From positions 1 to 64,000 of the forward strand of contig JABANP010000185.1 of assembly GCA_013115135.1 (NCBI GenBank): DNA of 64,000 nt, given 5' to 3'. The stretch is from Perkinsus olseni (taxonomy: Eukaryota; Perkinsozoa; Perkinsida; Perkinsidae). Position numbers and translations under genes: made by a program. Position 1 is the stretch's first letter. Each line of letters begins with the position of its first letter. Shown piece after piece: positions 51,839 to 63,047 of this stretch. Below the pieces are notes generated by a model, which was not told the DNA's origin, made no database searches, and saw only the letters and a program-made list of their open reading frames with translations.

Positions 51839-54448
51839 ATGTACCGGCCAAAAGGAAGGGTGATGTTGTCAACAGTGACCGGGCCGAGGCAGGAGGTGGT
51901 GGAGGAAGGAAAGCCGGACAAGCAACCGGAGAGGGTTGCTGAGGCGAAGAATGAGAAGGGGTTACCAACGGATAAGGGAGGGGATGCCCGGGGGAAGGGC
52001 AAAGGGAAGAAGGGCGCTGAGGTAGTAATGGCGGGAACAGTTTCTAACGGAAGGACCGCTAGTTAGTTTGAGAGGGTTGCGTTTAACTAGTGAAGGATCG
52101 AAAATTTTCAAATTTTCTTTGCAAAATTTTTGATAAATTCTCTAAATTTTTCTAAAATTTAAGGTGCTCTACTCCCTGGCTTCGTGCTGCTGCTACATCG
52201 TATTTGTGGTTCGGAGGAATCTCCTTTTTGGTATTATTCTGACCCGAGTGATTTTATTTTCTCATACCCAATTTTTGACTAGAAAGTGCATTCGTGAGGG
52301 ATTCTGACGAAAAAAATTTGATTCGGAAGGGGAATTCTGCTCGAGTGCTCTTCCCAGGGTCGAAAGGAGGAGTCCACGCCGACGACGCCCGGCAAGGGGA
52401 AAGGCGGCGGTCGGGCAGGTAAGGGCAAAGGGAAGGGAAGGATGGGTGATCATGATGATGAGGAGAATTCCAAAGCGAGGAAGGGGAAAGGGTAAGGGGG
52501 TTGTTGCTGCGAAATTGGAGGACTTCGGCGGCATTTGGCGGTTTTGGGCAATTTTTGTGACTGCCGGTGAACCCTGGGCGGGGAGTGTGGGGGATATGAG
52601 ACGCGCCTTACGGGTTTGTGAGATAGAGCTTTGGGTAATGGATGGTCATTGAGGAATATACTGTGTTACTAGGCCTTCGTAACGAAAAGCGGGGCTAGGA
52701 ACTAATTCTCGGCGTCGAACGACAGCTCGGGCTTTGGAACTTCCTTGGACTCCTTTCCTCGCGAACTTGGGCATTTTGATCGATCGTGAACTCGCTTTGT
52801 TTTTCCTCGATCAACTATTCTTTTTCAGTGGCAGCGAAGGTGGTAAGTCGAAAAGCAGCACTCCTGAGAAGGGGAAGGAGATAGACGAGAAAGGCCCGCC
52901 GGGGAGCTCGTAAGTCGCGAGGGGCGCGAGTGAAGCGAATTTTTGTGATGTGATTCAGGAGAAAAGTGGTAGTAAGGCTGCTTCCACCGACCATTACTGA
53001 AGAACAGCTGTGGAAGTCCATACCGGAAACGGTTAAGGGAAGTGTGGTGTGGAGGTAGTTGGCGGGGAAGGGGCCTTCGGTGCTTGTCGAATGGTCTGGT
53101 TGTGATGGAGGTGATCGTAGATTGAGCTGTGGGTGGAGGAGAGTTGAGAACTCGATGCTAACGGGGGTTGGTGAGAATAAGTTTCTGCTATTTAAACGGT
53201 GCAAAATTTTCATTTTTTCCGGGAAATTTCTGAGAAATTTTTTCTGAATTTTCTGTGAGCCAGAGACATGGTGAATTCAACCATCCCGTATGCTCGACAG
53301 CTTCGAGAGTTCTGCCCGGATTCTCTCCTGAGAGTCTTCCTGAAATCTAGGAGAGGTCGCGGTCTATTGAACATTGGAGAAAGCGTCGAGATTCGAGTTT
53401 CGTCTGTAGAATGAGGATTAAATTTCGCACTTCTCGTCACGGCCCTCCCCTCATAACGGGTACAACTCTATCGGTATCAGATATTTCGTGCCGGGCGTGC
53501 AGCCGAAGCGACCCTCGATTACCTCACCGGCAGTGAATAGTCGTTGTTACCTCGAGTTTGACTCTAAGCAGAGGGCGGCGGATTTCGTTAATTCTTTCCA
53601 CGGCCATAAGTTTGTAGATCATGTAAGGTGGTCGCCTGCTGCCGGCTGGGGTTGATCGATTGCTCGGTAGTTGGGCGAAACTTATCGGGCGGTGGTTTGC
53701 GCTGCGCCGTGGGGACGGTGTATGCCTGGGGGGAGTAGCCGAAGGCCTAGGCATAGCAGAGACGTTAAGGAAGGGTCTATTGACAGGTGCAAGTAGGAGA
53801 GTTGCTGACTGGGAGGGGGCGCAGGTTCGATCCCGGCCTCAGGTATTTTAAGGATTTTATTGCGTCTATTGCCGAGGAGGCCCCGGCAGCGTTGCCAGAA
53901 CCCTTGGAAGGTGATATTGGGCTTTCAGGGGGATGGAAATTTTGTGGTCGGAAAATTTATTTTCTGTTTTTTCCGCGAAAAATCGTGACAGCGTGGAATT
54001 CGCAGGAAACGGGTGGAGGAATCTTAGGTTGAAGCTGGTTAGATTCAAAAAAGCCTCAGTTACGTGCGACCCTGCGAAAACACCGCTGGTTGATTATATT
54101 AATGACTGGTATAAAGAAAAGGAGAAGCGACGAGAGAAAGAACGGCGGCGGCAAAGGGAGGCGGCGGAAGAGGCTCGGAAAAAGAAAAAACATGCTGCAA
54201 AGTAAAAAAGATGAGTTGGCTGTCATTGAGTAAAGGGAAACGGTTTTAGGGAAGCTAAGAAAGCTGGTGAGAAGAAGGGAGCGGTAGAACCGCAGGAGGG
54301 CAAGAAAAAATCAAATCGAAGCGGACGAAGCAGCAAGGATGACGGTAATTTTCGGTAAATTTTTGTTGAATTTATGGCATATTTTTCAGAATGGTGGTAC
54401 GATCAGAGCTGGTACGGATACCGGGGAGGTCGCCGAGGAGGATGGTGA
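51839..54448 (+). CDS. UPF3: UPF3 (Smg4/UPF3 domain) nonsense-mediated decay factor
   Basis: Ten exons join in phase to 373 residues: 51839-52021, 52358-52491, 52829-52909, 52959-53054, 53481-53622, 53671-53786, 53843-53910, 54054-54201, 54250-54344 and 54390-54448. Residues 1-140 are Lys/Gly-rich and disordered. The Smg4/UPF3 RNP-like domain follows: VVVRLLPPTITEEQLW, YFVPGVQP, YLEFDSKQRAADFVNSFHG and GETYRAVVCAAP. Then KEGSIDRYFKDFIA, TPLVDYINDWYKEKEKRREK and a long charged helix. The C-terminus ends WWYDQSWYGYRGGRRGGW, like the aromatic C-terminal motif by which UPF3 reaches the exon junction complex. UPF3 links that complex to UPF2 in mRNA quality control. The start ATG is the first in the exon and is not proven. 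Confidence 0.85.
53787..53842 (+). other. UPF3 intron 6 with tRNA T-arm-like sequence
   Basis: 56 nt. Contains GCGCAGGTTCGATCCCGG in sense orientation just before the CCTCAG acceptor. The flanking exons join in phase. Confidence 0.75.
54019..54046 (+). repeat. Dispersed GAATCTTAGGTTGAAGC hairpin motif
   Basis: The stem GAATCT/AGATTC is fully paired, with changes on both sides relative to GTATCT/AGATAC. Lies near the 3' end of a 143-nt UPF3 intron. Confidence 0.8.
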
Positions 54449-54503
54449 TCTCCTGGCGGGTGAAACGGTCGAAAGATTCCCTCACGAGTAAGTGGTGGTC
54501 GCA

Positions 54504-54524
54504 TGTGTAATTTTATAGTCCAAC
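54504..54524 (+). repeat. TGTGAGTTTAWAGYCCAAC motif, diverged copy
   Basis: Reads ATTTTATAGTCCAAC, just downstream of UPF3. Confidence 0.55.
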
Positions 54525-54870
54525 TTTATACGGTTCCGGCTTGGACTCTTGTCGATGGGTGGGAAAATAGACCGATCTCGAAGCACTGGTTATGAGTAGC
54601 GATGACATCTGAGTAATGCGCTGCAGCGCGGCAGAAAAACTTGAAATCTGAGAGAATTATTGTGCAGTCTTAGGACAAGCTTTGCAGCGTCCTGAGGTAG
54701 AGCTGGTGGTGATTGGTCTTTTCTCAGGCGGCCATGACCGTAGGTTAGATCGATAGAGGACCGAAGGGTGTTAGCGAGCCGCTCGGGACGCTCATAACGT
54801 GATGATGACGATTATAGTATTTTCCTTGAAAAATATCTACTTTGTGTTTACAAGTTAGTGAAAGATTCGT

Positions 54871-54887
54871 ATCCAAGGTTGAAGCAT
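54871..54887 (+). repeat. Dispersed GTATCCAAGGTTGAAGC motif at gene start
   Basis: Ends exactly at the ATG of the TatD gene, so it forms the immediate 5' leader. Confidence 0.7.
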
Positions 54888-56590
54888 GCACGCGACGAAG
54901 GTGATAGATTCCCATGCCCATCCGCAGATGGGCAAGTTGACGAGTGTCGCCGCGAGGGCGGAGTTGGTCCGAAGGTGTTCGGAAGTTGGAGTTAAGATGG
55001 TGGTTGCGTGCAGTACAGGGCCCGAGGATTGGGACGATGTAAGTGTGCATGAGAAAATTTTTTTTACCTCGAAGAATGGAAAATTATCGGAAAGTTTCCG
55101 AAATTTTCAGTTTTTGTCCGAATTATACCCACAAATTAGTGAAAATAACAAAAAAAACAGGAAATTGTATTTTTCCCCAAATTTTTCCAAGAATTTGAAA
55201 AAATCCGAACTAAAAATATTAAGCGCTTCGCTCCGCTGACTGTTGGTGTATTGCTCAGACCGCTGGACTGGATTCATCACTATATAAGCCACAAGTGGGT
55301 ATTCATCCTTGGTACGTAACCGAGGAGATGGCTGAGGTCGAAGCTGGCACTTCATGGATGCCAAAGATGCGCCGGCTGCTAGAAGCGAATCCGAGCTTCG
55401 GCGTGGGTGAAATTGGAATTGATAAAATTAGGGCGAGAGAGGTGGGGTCGGCGGAGGCGCAAATCGATCGAGTGATCGATTTGGCAGGTTCCGATGGAAG
55501 TGCAGATGAAGGTTTTCAAAAGGCAGCTTGAGTTGGCGGCCGAGCTCGGAAGGCCGGTATCTTTGCACTGCGTGCGTGCCTATGGTCAACTTCTGGATAC
55601 TCTCAAGGAGGTCGACGAGCGGATACCGGCGATTGTGTTACACGCGTAAGGAAGGGCGGTGTCCATACCACATTTCCAGCAAATCTCAGCTGTGTCCTAG
55701 TGAGATGGGTATCTTTCGTGTATCTTCTTGCTTAGAACTCAACGGGTTCCGTTGGAATTTAACTCGACGTCGAAAAAATCTTCCCTTGAAATAAGTGGCT
55801 CACTCCGCAACGAGACGACGGGCAAATCTCGATCGACAGGTACGGCGGAAGCGCCGAGCTGGTGAAGGACTTCCTCAGATGCACTCAAAAACGTAGGTCA
55901 TCGGCGTTCAGTGTCCGACTAGCGATGGCGTTGGGCTTGGAACTGACAAAACTCGCGAGAGCCATGTTGTTGTTGTTGACTCAGGGGTGTATTTTAGCGT
56001 CTCGGCAAGGAGCCCTAGTCCGAAGCATCTGCCGGGAGTTCTTAAAGCCGTGCCAAGGGATCGACTATTGATAGAAACTGACAGTCCCGACCAGATGCCG
56101 CTAGACGTTGAGAGAGCGAGATTAGGTACGTCTCAGAAGCCCGTGGCGACCTATTTTTTTCCGGAAAAATTTGAAAAATTTCCGATGGTCCCTCGCTTTG
56201 TCGAAGCCCAGAAATGATCTTTTAGTAGTGAATTCCCTAGGGCGCGAACGGCGTGCTCCGGCGGGCTTGCAGCGCTCTCTGTAGTGTGGGTTCATAGTCC
56301 AACTAGGCCCGGTAGTATCGGCTTAGCTGGACTTTCCCGAAGTGCTCATTTCCGGGGGAGGCGTCGTGCACAGATCGATGGAAAGGGGTTATCAGAAGGC
56401 TTCCCTCGGGGTCCGCTCTCACATCCACTATTCTTGTTCAGAGCCCGTCGGCGAAGGCATTAACGACAGCGGACTGATCGACGTCGTTTTGAAGAGGGTG
56501 GCCGAAGCGCTCGGGCAAGACTGTGACGAAGTGGCTGCATTTACCAGCGAAAACGCGGAGAGAGTGTTTGGTGTTTTATCGCCCCCCTGA
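54886..56590 (+). CDS. TatD-family metal-dependent deoxyribonuclease
   Basis: Six exons join in phase to 278 residues: 54886-55038, 55259-55441, 55488-55645, 55840-55892, 55985-56125 and 56442-56590. All TatD metal-binding elements are visible: IDSHAHP at the N-terminus, VGIHPWYV, GVGEIGIDK, VSLHC, VLHAYGG and LLIETDSPD. The C-terminus ends with the usual AAFTSENAERVFG helix. TatD enzymes are TIM-barrel 3'-5' exonucleases implicated in DNA repair and DNA breakdown during cell death. Length and motif order are normal for the family. It follows UPF3 on the same strand. Confidence 0.9.
56285..56303 (+). repeat. TGTGAGTTTAWAGYCCAAC motif, diverged copy
   Basis: TGTGGGTTCATAGTCCAAC, in the last TatD intron. 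Confidence 0.6.
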
Positions 56591-57144
56591 CCGTGTTCCT
56601 TTCGAGTAGTTGTTTCTGTTGTGTTGCTGATAAAAAGACACCCGTCGGACGCATCGTGAAACTCCCCGATGAATTATCCATACTATGAGGGTGCACGACG
56701 ATACACTAGACTGAGATGACCTCGATCTGAGAGCAACATTCCTTGGCCTGTTAAACAGGCTAAACTAATCCTCATCGGTGATCCTGTCGTAGGCGTTGGG
56801 CTTTAAACTCACATTAGACTGAGATGGGTCTCATAATTGTGTCACGGCTAAGGGACCGTTGTCTCCTTATCATGGTAACACAGCTAGTTCCAAAATTGGG
56901 CGAATCTTTTTTTACTTGGTCGAAAATATGGTGGTGCCTGGGAGTGTAGCGAAGGAAGAGGAAGTATTACTTTCGATTTGACATATAGAGTTGCTGCTCG
57001 TTTGCGTTCACCAAAGAAAACAGAATTTTTTCGGAATTTTCCGGAATTTTTTTGCCTAGTGTTCAACGAATATGAAACACAATTTTTTTCGGAATTTTCC
57101 ATCATCATTCGGGTTTAGTGTATTTTTTGTTTTTCTCCTTAGCA
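56591..57144. other. Intergenic region
   Basis: Contains an inverted copy of the TGTGAGTTTAAAGCCCAAC motif at 56795-56813. A pyrimidine tract with TTAG ends two bases before the next start codon. Confidence 0.5.
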
Positions 57145-58170
57145 ATGGAAGTAGCCGTGATCGGTAGTGGCATGATGGGTCGCGGTATCGCCGCCTGTAT
57201 CGCCGCCGGAGGACCCCACCACGTCCGAATGTTCGACACCAACGCCGAGGCTCTCAAGGACGGGGTTCAGAAGGCTATCGAGCAACGAGAATTCCTTCGA
57301 CAAAATCACGTTCCTCCCACTGCTGTCCCCGGTGAGATCTACGCCGCTGAGTCGCTCGAGTCCGCCGTAAAGAACGCCGATTTTGTTTTTGAAGCGGTTA
57401 TCGAAGACACTGCTGTGAAACAGAGCGTTTTCCACCAGATTGAGGCCAGCTGTGAGAAGGAGCACTTCGTCATGTGTACCAACACCAGCAGCCTTTCGGT
57501 CACGGAGATCGCTTCTAAGCTGGAGAAGCCCGGTCGCATGCTCGCTGCTCATTTCATCGGACCTGCTTATCTGGTTCCGCTGGTCGAGGTTTGCCCGGGT
57601 GAGAAAACAGACGGTGATGCCGTTGAAAAAGTGGAGAAATTTTTGAAAAGCTGTGGGAAGAAAAACCGGCAGTGGTGAGTATTTTTTCCCGAAAATTTTC
57701 GGTAATTTTTTTGTTTTCAGATGAACAAGGAAATTGACGGGTTCGTCTGTGCTCGTCTTCAAGCAGCTCTCTATCGGGAGTGTCTCCATCTTGTCAAACT
57801 CGGCGTTGCCAGCCCGGAGACCATCGACTCTGTCGTTTACAACGGTTTCGGCCGTCGCTTCAACACCATCGGCCCCTTCCAGCAGAACGACTTCGCCGGC
57901 CTTGACCTCGTCAAGGGAACTCCACGCAAGATTCTTCCCCCAACTCGGAGCGTAAGAGAATGAGAAGTTATGTTATTTTTTTCGATTTTTTTCTTCGTCA
58001 GGGAAACTCACGATGATCGCAGCGAGGCTTTGGTGGCTGAAGGCAGACTCGGTGTTAAGAACGGCAAGGGCAACTACGACTGGTCTGATGATGACATCAA
58101 GCGCGTGGGCGGTGCTCGTGATGCTGAGTTGCTTCGCCGGCTGAAGTTCGACTTCAAAGATGATGAGTGA
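57145..58170 (+). CDS. 3-hydroxyacyl-CoA dehydrogenase / lambda-crystallin-like (gulonate dehydrogenase-like)
   Basis: Three exons: 57145-57674, 57721-57951 and 58002-58170, about 309 residues. N-terminal Rossmann fold with AVIGSGMMGRGIAACIAAGG, then TNTSSLSVTEIA and the catalytic histidine in LAAHFIGPAYLVPLVEV. The C-terminal domain has KEIDGFVCARLQAALYRE and NTIGPFQQND. The wording resembles lambda-crystallin/L-gulonate 3-dehydrogenase more than mitochondrial HADH, so the substrate is uncertain. Both junctions are one base out of phase. One A added to the AAAAA run near 57661 and one C removed from the CCCCC run near 57937 would restore GKKKPAV and ILPQLGA. A pyrimidine tract and TTAG lie two bases before the ATG, which could be a splice acceptor for a 5' leader. 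Confidence 0.83.
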
Positions 58171-58401
58171 ATTTATTGGAGTACATTTACTATCCAGTTT
58201 CTATCAGAATTCATTGTCTTTCTTTTTATTGTGACGGAAGGCTCTCGCCGATGGGCTCAGTTGAGGACTCTGTGTAGCGTTGAAATGCAGTGCAACAATC
58301 AGATGGCAATCTTTCATGGTGGTCGAACTCGACCGAAGTGACGGTGGAAATGGTGATAATGTAACGCTCGATAACAACGGCAGCGAAGACACTCGCCGTT
58401 A

Positions 58402-59066
58402 TCATCGAGGCAAGGGAAATTTACGATTCAGATAATTGGTACAATAGCCTTTTATTCTCTTCATTGCGGAGTCCTTCAATCCATCGCTCGACAGATTAAA
58501 ACGGACAGTAGAGTCCAACCTGACAAGGAGCCACGCTGCCCACCGAAAGGTCGCGGGTTCGATCCCCACCTGAGCTCTTTTTCCATCAGCGTCTGAGATA
58601 TCGCCTTGGCCACTCGTCGCCACTCGGGAGCCTCGTCCTCTTCATGATCGCACATCTCTGGGTTTGACCTGAAAATCACAGCGAGTGGCCCGAGGCTGCC
58701 TTGAAGCGATTCGGACAAAAAAATACGAAAAATTCGTCAAGAAATCCTGTTTTGATACCAACTTTTACACGATTCCTTCGGAAAAAATACCGTCAAATTT
58801 TTCCGCAATTTTCCTCTTCGAATTTTTCCGGTTGATACCAAAACGGTGACGACTCCCCCTACCTTCTGATGTGCAGCTGAGTCAAACGATAGACCTCATC
58901 TTTGAGGAACTTCTCAAAATTGCGGTACTCCTGTGTGTGGTGGTAGCTCTTCAATAACGAAGACCTGTCATTTCCGCTTCTCTTCTGCGACCGGTATTCC
59001 CGAACGCTCCGCATTTTTTTCACCGGCGATGCATCCGAAGTACCACTAGTGTCCGCCGAAAGCGAC
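58402..59066 (-). CDS. Gene of unknown function, 3' exons
   Basis: Three exons join in phase: 58863-59066, 58570-58668 and 58402-58519, with introns of 194 and 50 nt. The protein is charged and probably helical (EYRNFEKFLKDEVYRLTQLH, then EEDEAPEWRRVAKAISQTLM and a basic tail ending KFPLPR). No family recognised. The 5' exon upstream of 59066 is not identified. Confidence 0.6.
58520..58569 (-). other. 50-nt intron made of antisense tRNA-like sequence
   Basis: Read on plus it contains GGTCGCGGGTTCGATCCCC, a variable loop plus T-arm. Donor GTGGGG, acceptor TTGTCAG, phase 2. Confidence 0.75.
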
Positions 59067-59700
59067 CTGACGAACGAACAGTGGCAAACAGAGCAGAGAA
59101 GCGAGAGTGCGCGCGATGATGTGGTATCCAGTAAAAAGGAGAATTTCGATATTGAAAAGGTCATAGTTCCTCCCAGACCAACTCGTAATGACTGAGTTGC
59201 GTAACGGTTTGGGACGGGCAGCCGGGTCTGGAAATATTCGCTCGCCCGAAGCGTAGCAATGTACGATGAAACGGTTCTGAAACGTTGTCAACCCAATTCT
59301 ACTATTGTTATCAGTGCGTGTTCGAAAGGTCATACACCGCTGAAGAAGCCATCTTGAAAAAGGCGCATAAATGCCAAACGTAGCGTCATGGGAACATAAT
59401 AATTTTCGGATAATACCGTGCTGAAGTTGGCCAGACTTTATTCCGTAAATCTTCGAATTAAGATTTCCCAACTTCGCAACTCGGAAGACTCCGGCAGGTT
59501 AAACGGCTGCTGGTTTCACTAAGAAATTTACGAGGAAAAAAAGGAATTTTCGAATTTTACGAGGAGAATAACTTCCCTAGTTTATATGAATAATAATCGA
59601 TCAACCGTTTCACAGGAGAAATTCTACTACACTCGGACTTCCCATCTGTCCCATCTCGCATGAACAGAATAAATTCCAATCCACCTGGCGGCCCAATCTA

Positions 59701-61350
59701 CTACCTCTTCCTCGCTGCGTTCTCTTCCATCCCTCGCCGAGAGTCACCATCATCCCGGCTGTTGCTCTCCTGCTCATCATCATCCTGTCTGCTCATGGAC
59801 CTCTGCCGAGCTCCTGTGGAATGGCGATCGTCAACCCGCGCATCAGTCGACGGAGGGGTCGGGGGAGGAGGGGGCGGTTGGATGCTCGGGGGTCGGCTAG
59901 ACCATGCCGAGGAGCTCCAACTCGATGGCACTGGTGGGGTAACTGATAGATAATATTTTCAAAAGATGCCGCCGCCGGGGATCGAACCTGTGCCTATCCT
60001 GGCTGGAGGCGTGTGGGGAGGGGGTGGCGGAGGAGGGGGAGGCGTCCCCGAAGATGGCCGTCCCGCGGGAGTGTCCAATACATGGCCCCGATAATCTTCG
60101 GTGGTATCATTGGCTGTGAGCGTTGCAGGGGGTGACATAAGATCCACTACGGATCCTGTGGGACTGGCCGCTGAGCCCGACAGTCTCGAGAGAATCTTTC
60201 GACACGCTTCTGACTCGGCATCAACCTAAGAAGCGCACCGCACTGGGAAGAATTTGAAATTTTGAATCAAGCATACGCAAGCTCTGGAAGGCGCCGTGGG
60301 ACCGCTGACCCCAGCTCAGTAAACGGTACGAGATCATATCAAACAAATACTGCGAATATTTCCGCATTTTTTGGGGAAAAAGCCCCAAAAAATTGGTAAT
60401 TTTCCGGCAAAATCGATGAGAAACTTGCATTGGGGACCTCGATCGGACACAAACCCATATCTTTGGGAAAGTGCTTGCTGACTAGCGGAAATGAAGCCTC
60501 CATTTCACCGTAAATTTTCCTGACCTGCGAGGTTCACTAAAAAAATTACAAAGCAGAAAATATTTTTCCGACGAAGAATCTTTTTTTCTGCCATCCGCCA
60601 GGTACTACATCAGGATTCTCTGCCACTTTCTTGACGCTATGCAGGACGTCCAAAGCAGAAGTGACCCTCTCCTGGTCGGAGGCGCTCCACTGGGCAGACT
60701 TTTTCACGCGTAAATTGAGCACGAGTTGAAGAGCTAAAAGCGCGCGCGATGTGACGGAGCCTGGCATTGTGTCAGCTAGGGACAGGATCTGAGTATCCAG
60801 AGGTTGAGCGAGGAAGATACAAAAGAGGTTGAAGCGTACGTATAGTAGAGCGTCGAGGCCGGCTCCCGAACCATCGAACGTATCCAAGACCCCTGAGGTC
60901 TCTTGCGACATCAATAGTACATCAAGATACCTGCCACTCGGGAATCTTTTTTTCTGTGAAGCGCCAGAGCGACCTACGCTGTTGTTGCCTTTCCGCCAGG
61001 ATCAGTTGCCTTGGACGCAGACCGCAGAAACGACGCCAAATGTGCAGCATGTGAGACCTGCAAAAATGCCGTCACCGGGAATCGAACCTGGGACCTCCTC
61101 ACCTCAGTCAGAGTCGCCGTTCTTTGGTTAATGAATGGTATTAGCTTCGGCACAGTATTAGCTCTTCTGAGTATCGCATCCCGCGCCTTCGAATGCACCA
61201 AAGAAGACCGGCCGGATTTATCTACCGCGTGCGAAAGATACGCCTTTCCGACCTATTCTGTATCTTACCAGCTACGAGCTGCCGAAGATACTCAAACTCA
61301 GCGTCTTTTGACCGACCCCGAGAGGGCAGACCCGTCAAGGAAGATGACAT
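59701..61350 (-). CDS. Proline-rich protein of unknown function
   Basis: Six exons join in phase to exactly 360 residues plus stop: 61269-61350, 61103-61221, 60978-61057, 60609-60930, 59988-60225 and 59701-59942. The N-terminal 210 residues look globular and helical (AHLASFLRSASKATDPGGK, LDALLYVRFNLFCIFLAQPL). Residues 250-310 carry two polyproline tracts, the longest nine prolines. The C-terminus is Ser/Asp/Arg-rich (QDDDEQESNSRDDGDSRR). I do not recognise the family. The polyproline tracts suggest SH3, WW or profilin partners. The start ATG at 61350 begins the first coding-like exon. Confidence 0.75.
59943..59987 (-). other. 45-nt intron beginning with tRNA B-box sequence
   Basis: The exon-intron border is CACAG|GTTCGATCCCCGG, so the donor is embedded in a B-box-like sequence. 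Acceptor TCTATCAG, phase 1. Confidence 0.75.
60202..60233 (-). repeat. Dispersed CTTAGGTTGATGC hairpin motif at an acceptor
   Basis: A seven-base stem (CGCTTCT/AGAAGCG) encloses the TAGGTTGATGCCGAGTC loop. TTAG|GTT is the splice acceptor of exon 5 in the proline-rich gene. Confidence 0.8.
61058..61102 (-). other. 45-nt intron with tRNA T-arm-like sequence
   Basis: Contains GTCCCAGGTTCGATTCCCGG between donor GTGAGG and acceptor TTTGCAG, phase 0. The part after the box (GGCATTTTTG) resembles the intron at 59943. Confidence 0.75.
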
Positions 61351-61755
61351 AAACGGGAGCAAACAAGTGCGCCTTCGAGAATAATTGCAAGAAACGCGTC
61401 GTGTGGGTACCAGGCGAAGATCCGTATAAAAATTACGGTCAAAATGATAGCAGAGAATCTTTTGGTACTATCTTCCACGCCATGCAATCTACGACGACCG
61501 CTCAAGTTTTCACGTCAAAAATATCTTGTAAATCTGTTGTGCGAGAAATGGAAAATTGAACATCCCAAAGACGTAAGAAAATCTCGTTTGCATGACACGC
61601 ACAAGCTACCAATATCTTGCCAGATTTTTTTTCAGGAAAGTTGCTACCGGAGGTTCATAAAATCAGTTATTTTTTAAACGTGTGGCGGGTGACGGGTGCT
61701 GTAGTACTGTCAAGAAGCAGTACAAAATTCGGTCTTTCTCGTAGAGCTGGACAAC

Positions 61756-61976
61756 CGTACTGGGGTCGAGGATAGTACGGTACGGAGTACGTTTCAAACT
61801 GTCAACCTAGTACGGGTACGGAGAACTAGTACGTATTAAAGAACGCATACGTGTACTGAATAACGCCGTACTTCAAATACGGCGTACTAGTACGGTACTT
61901 GGGAACCGCTGCGACGGGTAGTACGGAGCGGCACTCGTACCCGTACCGTACTCCGTACTAGATCGTACCCGTACTG
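61756..61976. repeat. GTAC-rich palindromic island
   Basis: I count 19 GTAC tetranucleotides in about 220 bp, many as TAGTACGG or CCGTACTA, so the segment is rich in short inverted repeats. Confidence 0.85.
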
Positions 61977-62617
61977 TCGCCCACCTCTACTTTCTCGGAC
62001 TTTTCGCGCGACAGAAAAAACACAATTTCACTGGAGAGGACCTTACCAGAATTTTCCACTACTTTTTCGAAGGCCCGATCAGTTCTTCCACTAATCAAGC
62101 ATCTCTTTTCGTACGGAAAATTATTTTTCAGAAATTCGCAGAAGATGCTCCCCGAGATTTTCAACCGTGACATCAAAAAAATTGAAAAAAAAATGAAAAA
62201 AAATGAAAAAATTCTGCATCGCGATTCTTGCTTCGTAAAAAACGGTCTTTTACTTATTACGGGAGGAACTCCTTAGCGTGAAACGGCGGAGGCGGGAAAA
62301 TGAAAATACGTCAATTTGTTATCGAAGTGCATACCATAAAAAACGCAACTTCCAGCGACGAGAATGATGGTCGAAAATTATCGTCCATGCAGAGATACGC
62401 GACCGAAAAATTGGAGGACCATTATTACCGTAAATTTGGAATTTACGTAAATTTGTGGAACCATTCAAAAAATTTTCGAACTTGTAGAAATTTTGCGATA
62501 AGACGTCGAAAAAATTCGGGAAAATCCTGGAAATTTCTATATTTTTGAAAATACACACTGAAGTGGGTACTGCATACCACTCGCCCGACCTCCGTACTAC
62601 CATTCCTTCCCGGATAA

Positions 62618-62634
62618 GTATCTTAGGTCGACCC
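62618..62634 (+). repeat. Dispersed GTATCTTAGGTCGACCC motif
   Basis: The core is identical to other members. No pairing 3' arm. Confidence 0.65.
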
Positions 62635-63047
62635 ATGCTGTTGACAAGTAGCAGAAGAACATAGTAATAACGGTTTTGTTATTACTCACTATGTTAACTC
62701 GAAACAGAATACAAAATTAGAAACGGCTCTTTCCCAGAGAATCATGGTGAATCATCTCCCAGAGGCGAGAAACCTTGATACGTGAGCTTGAAGGCCAGTT
62801 TGCGCGCTAAATGCGAGGACCTGTCGTGATGCAGTAACATAGCGCGTCGGGAAAAGTCAAAGAGGAACTAAGGAATATGAAAGAAAGACAAACGAATGGA
62901 AATTTTATATTTTTTTATTTATTTATTTTTTAATTTACTTGAATGTTTAATTTTCTTTACCCAGATTTTTTTACTTCTTTCAGTAATTTTTTCCAGATAG
63001 TGATGGGTCGGAAAATCATCGTACTGATCAACCTGCCTGAGAAGAGC

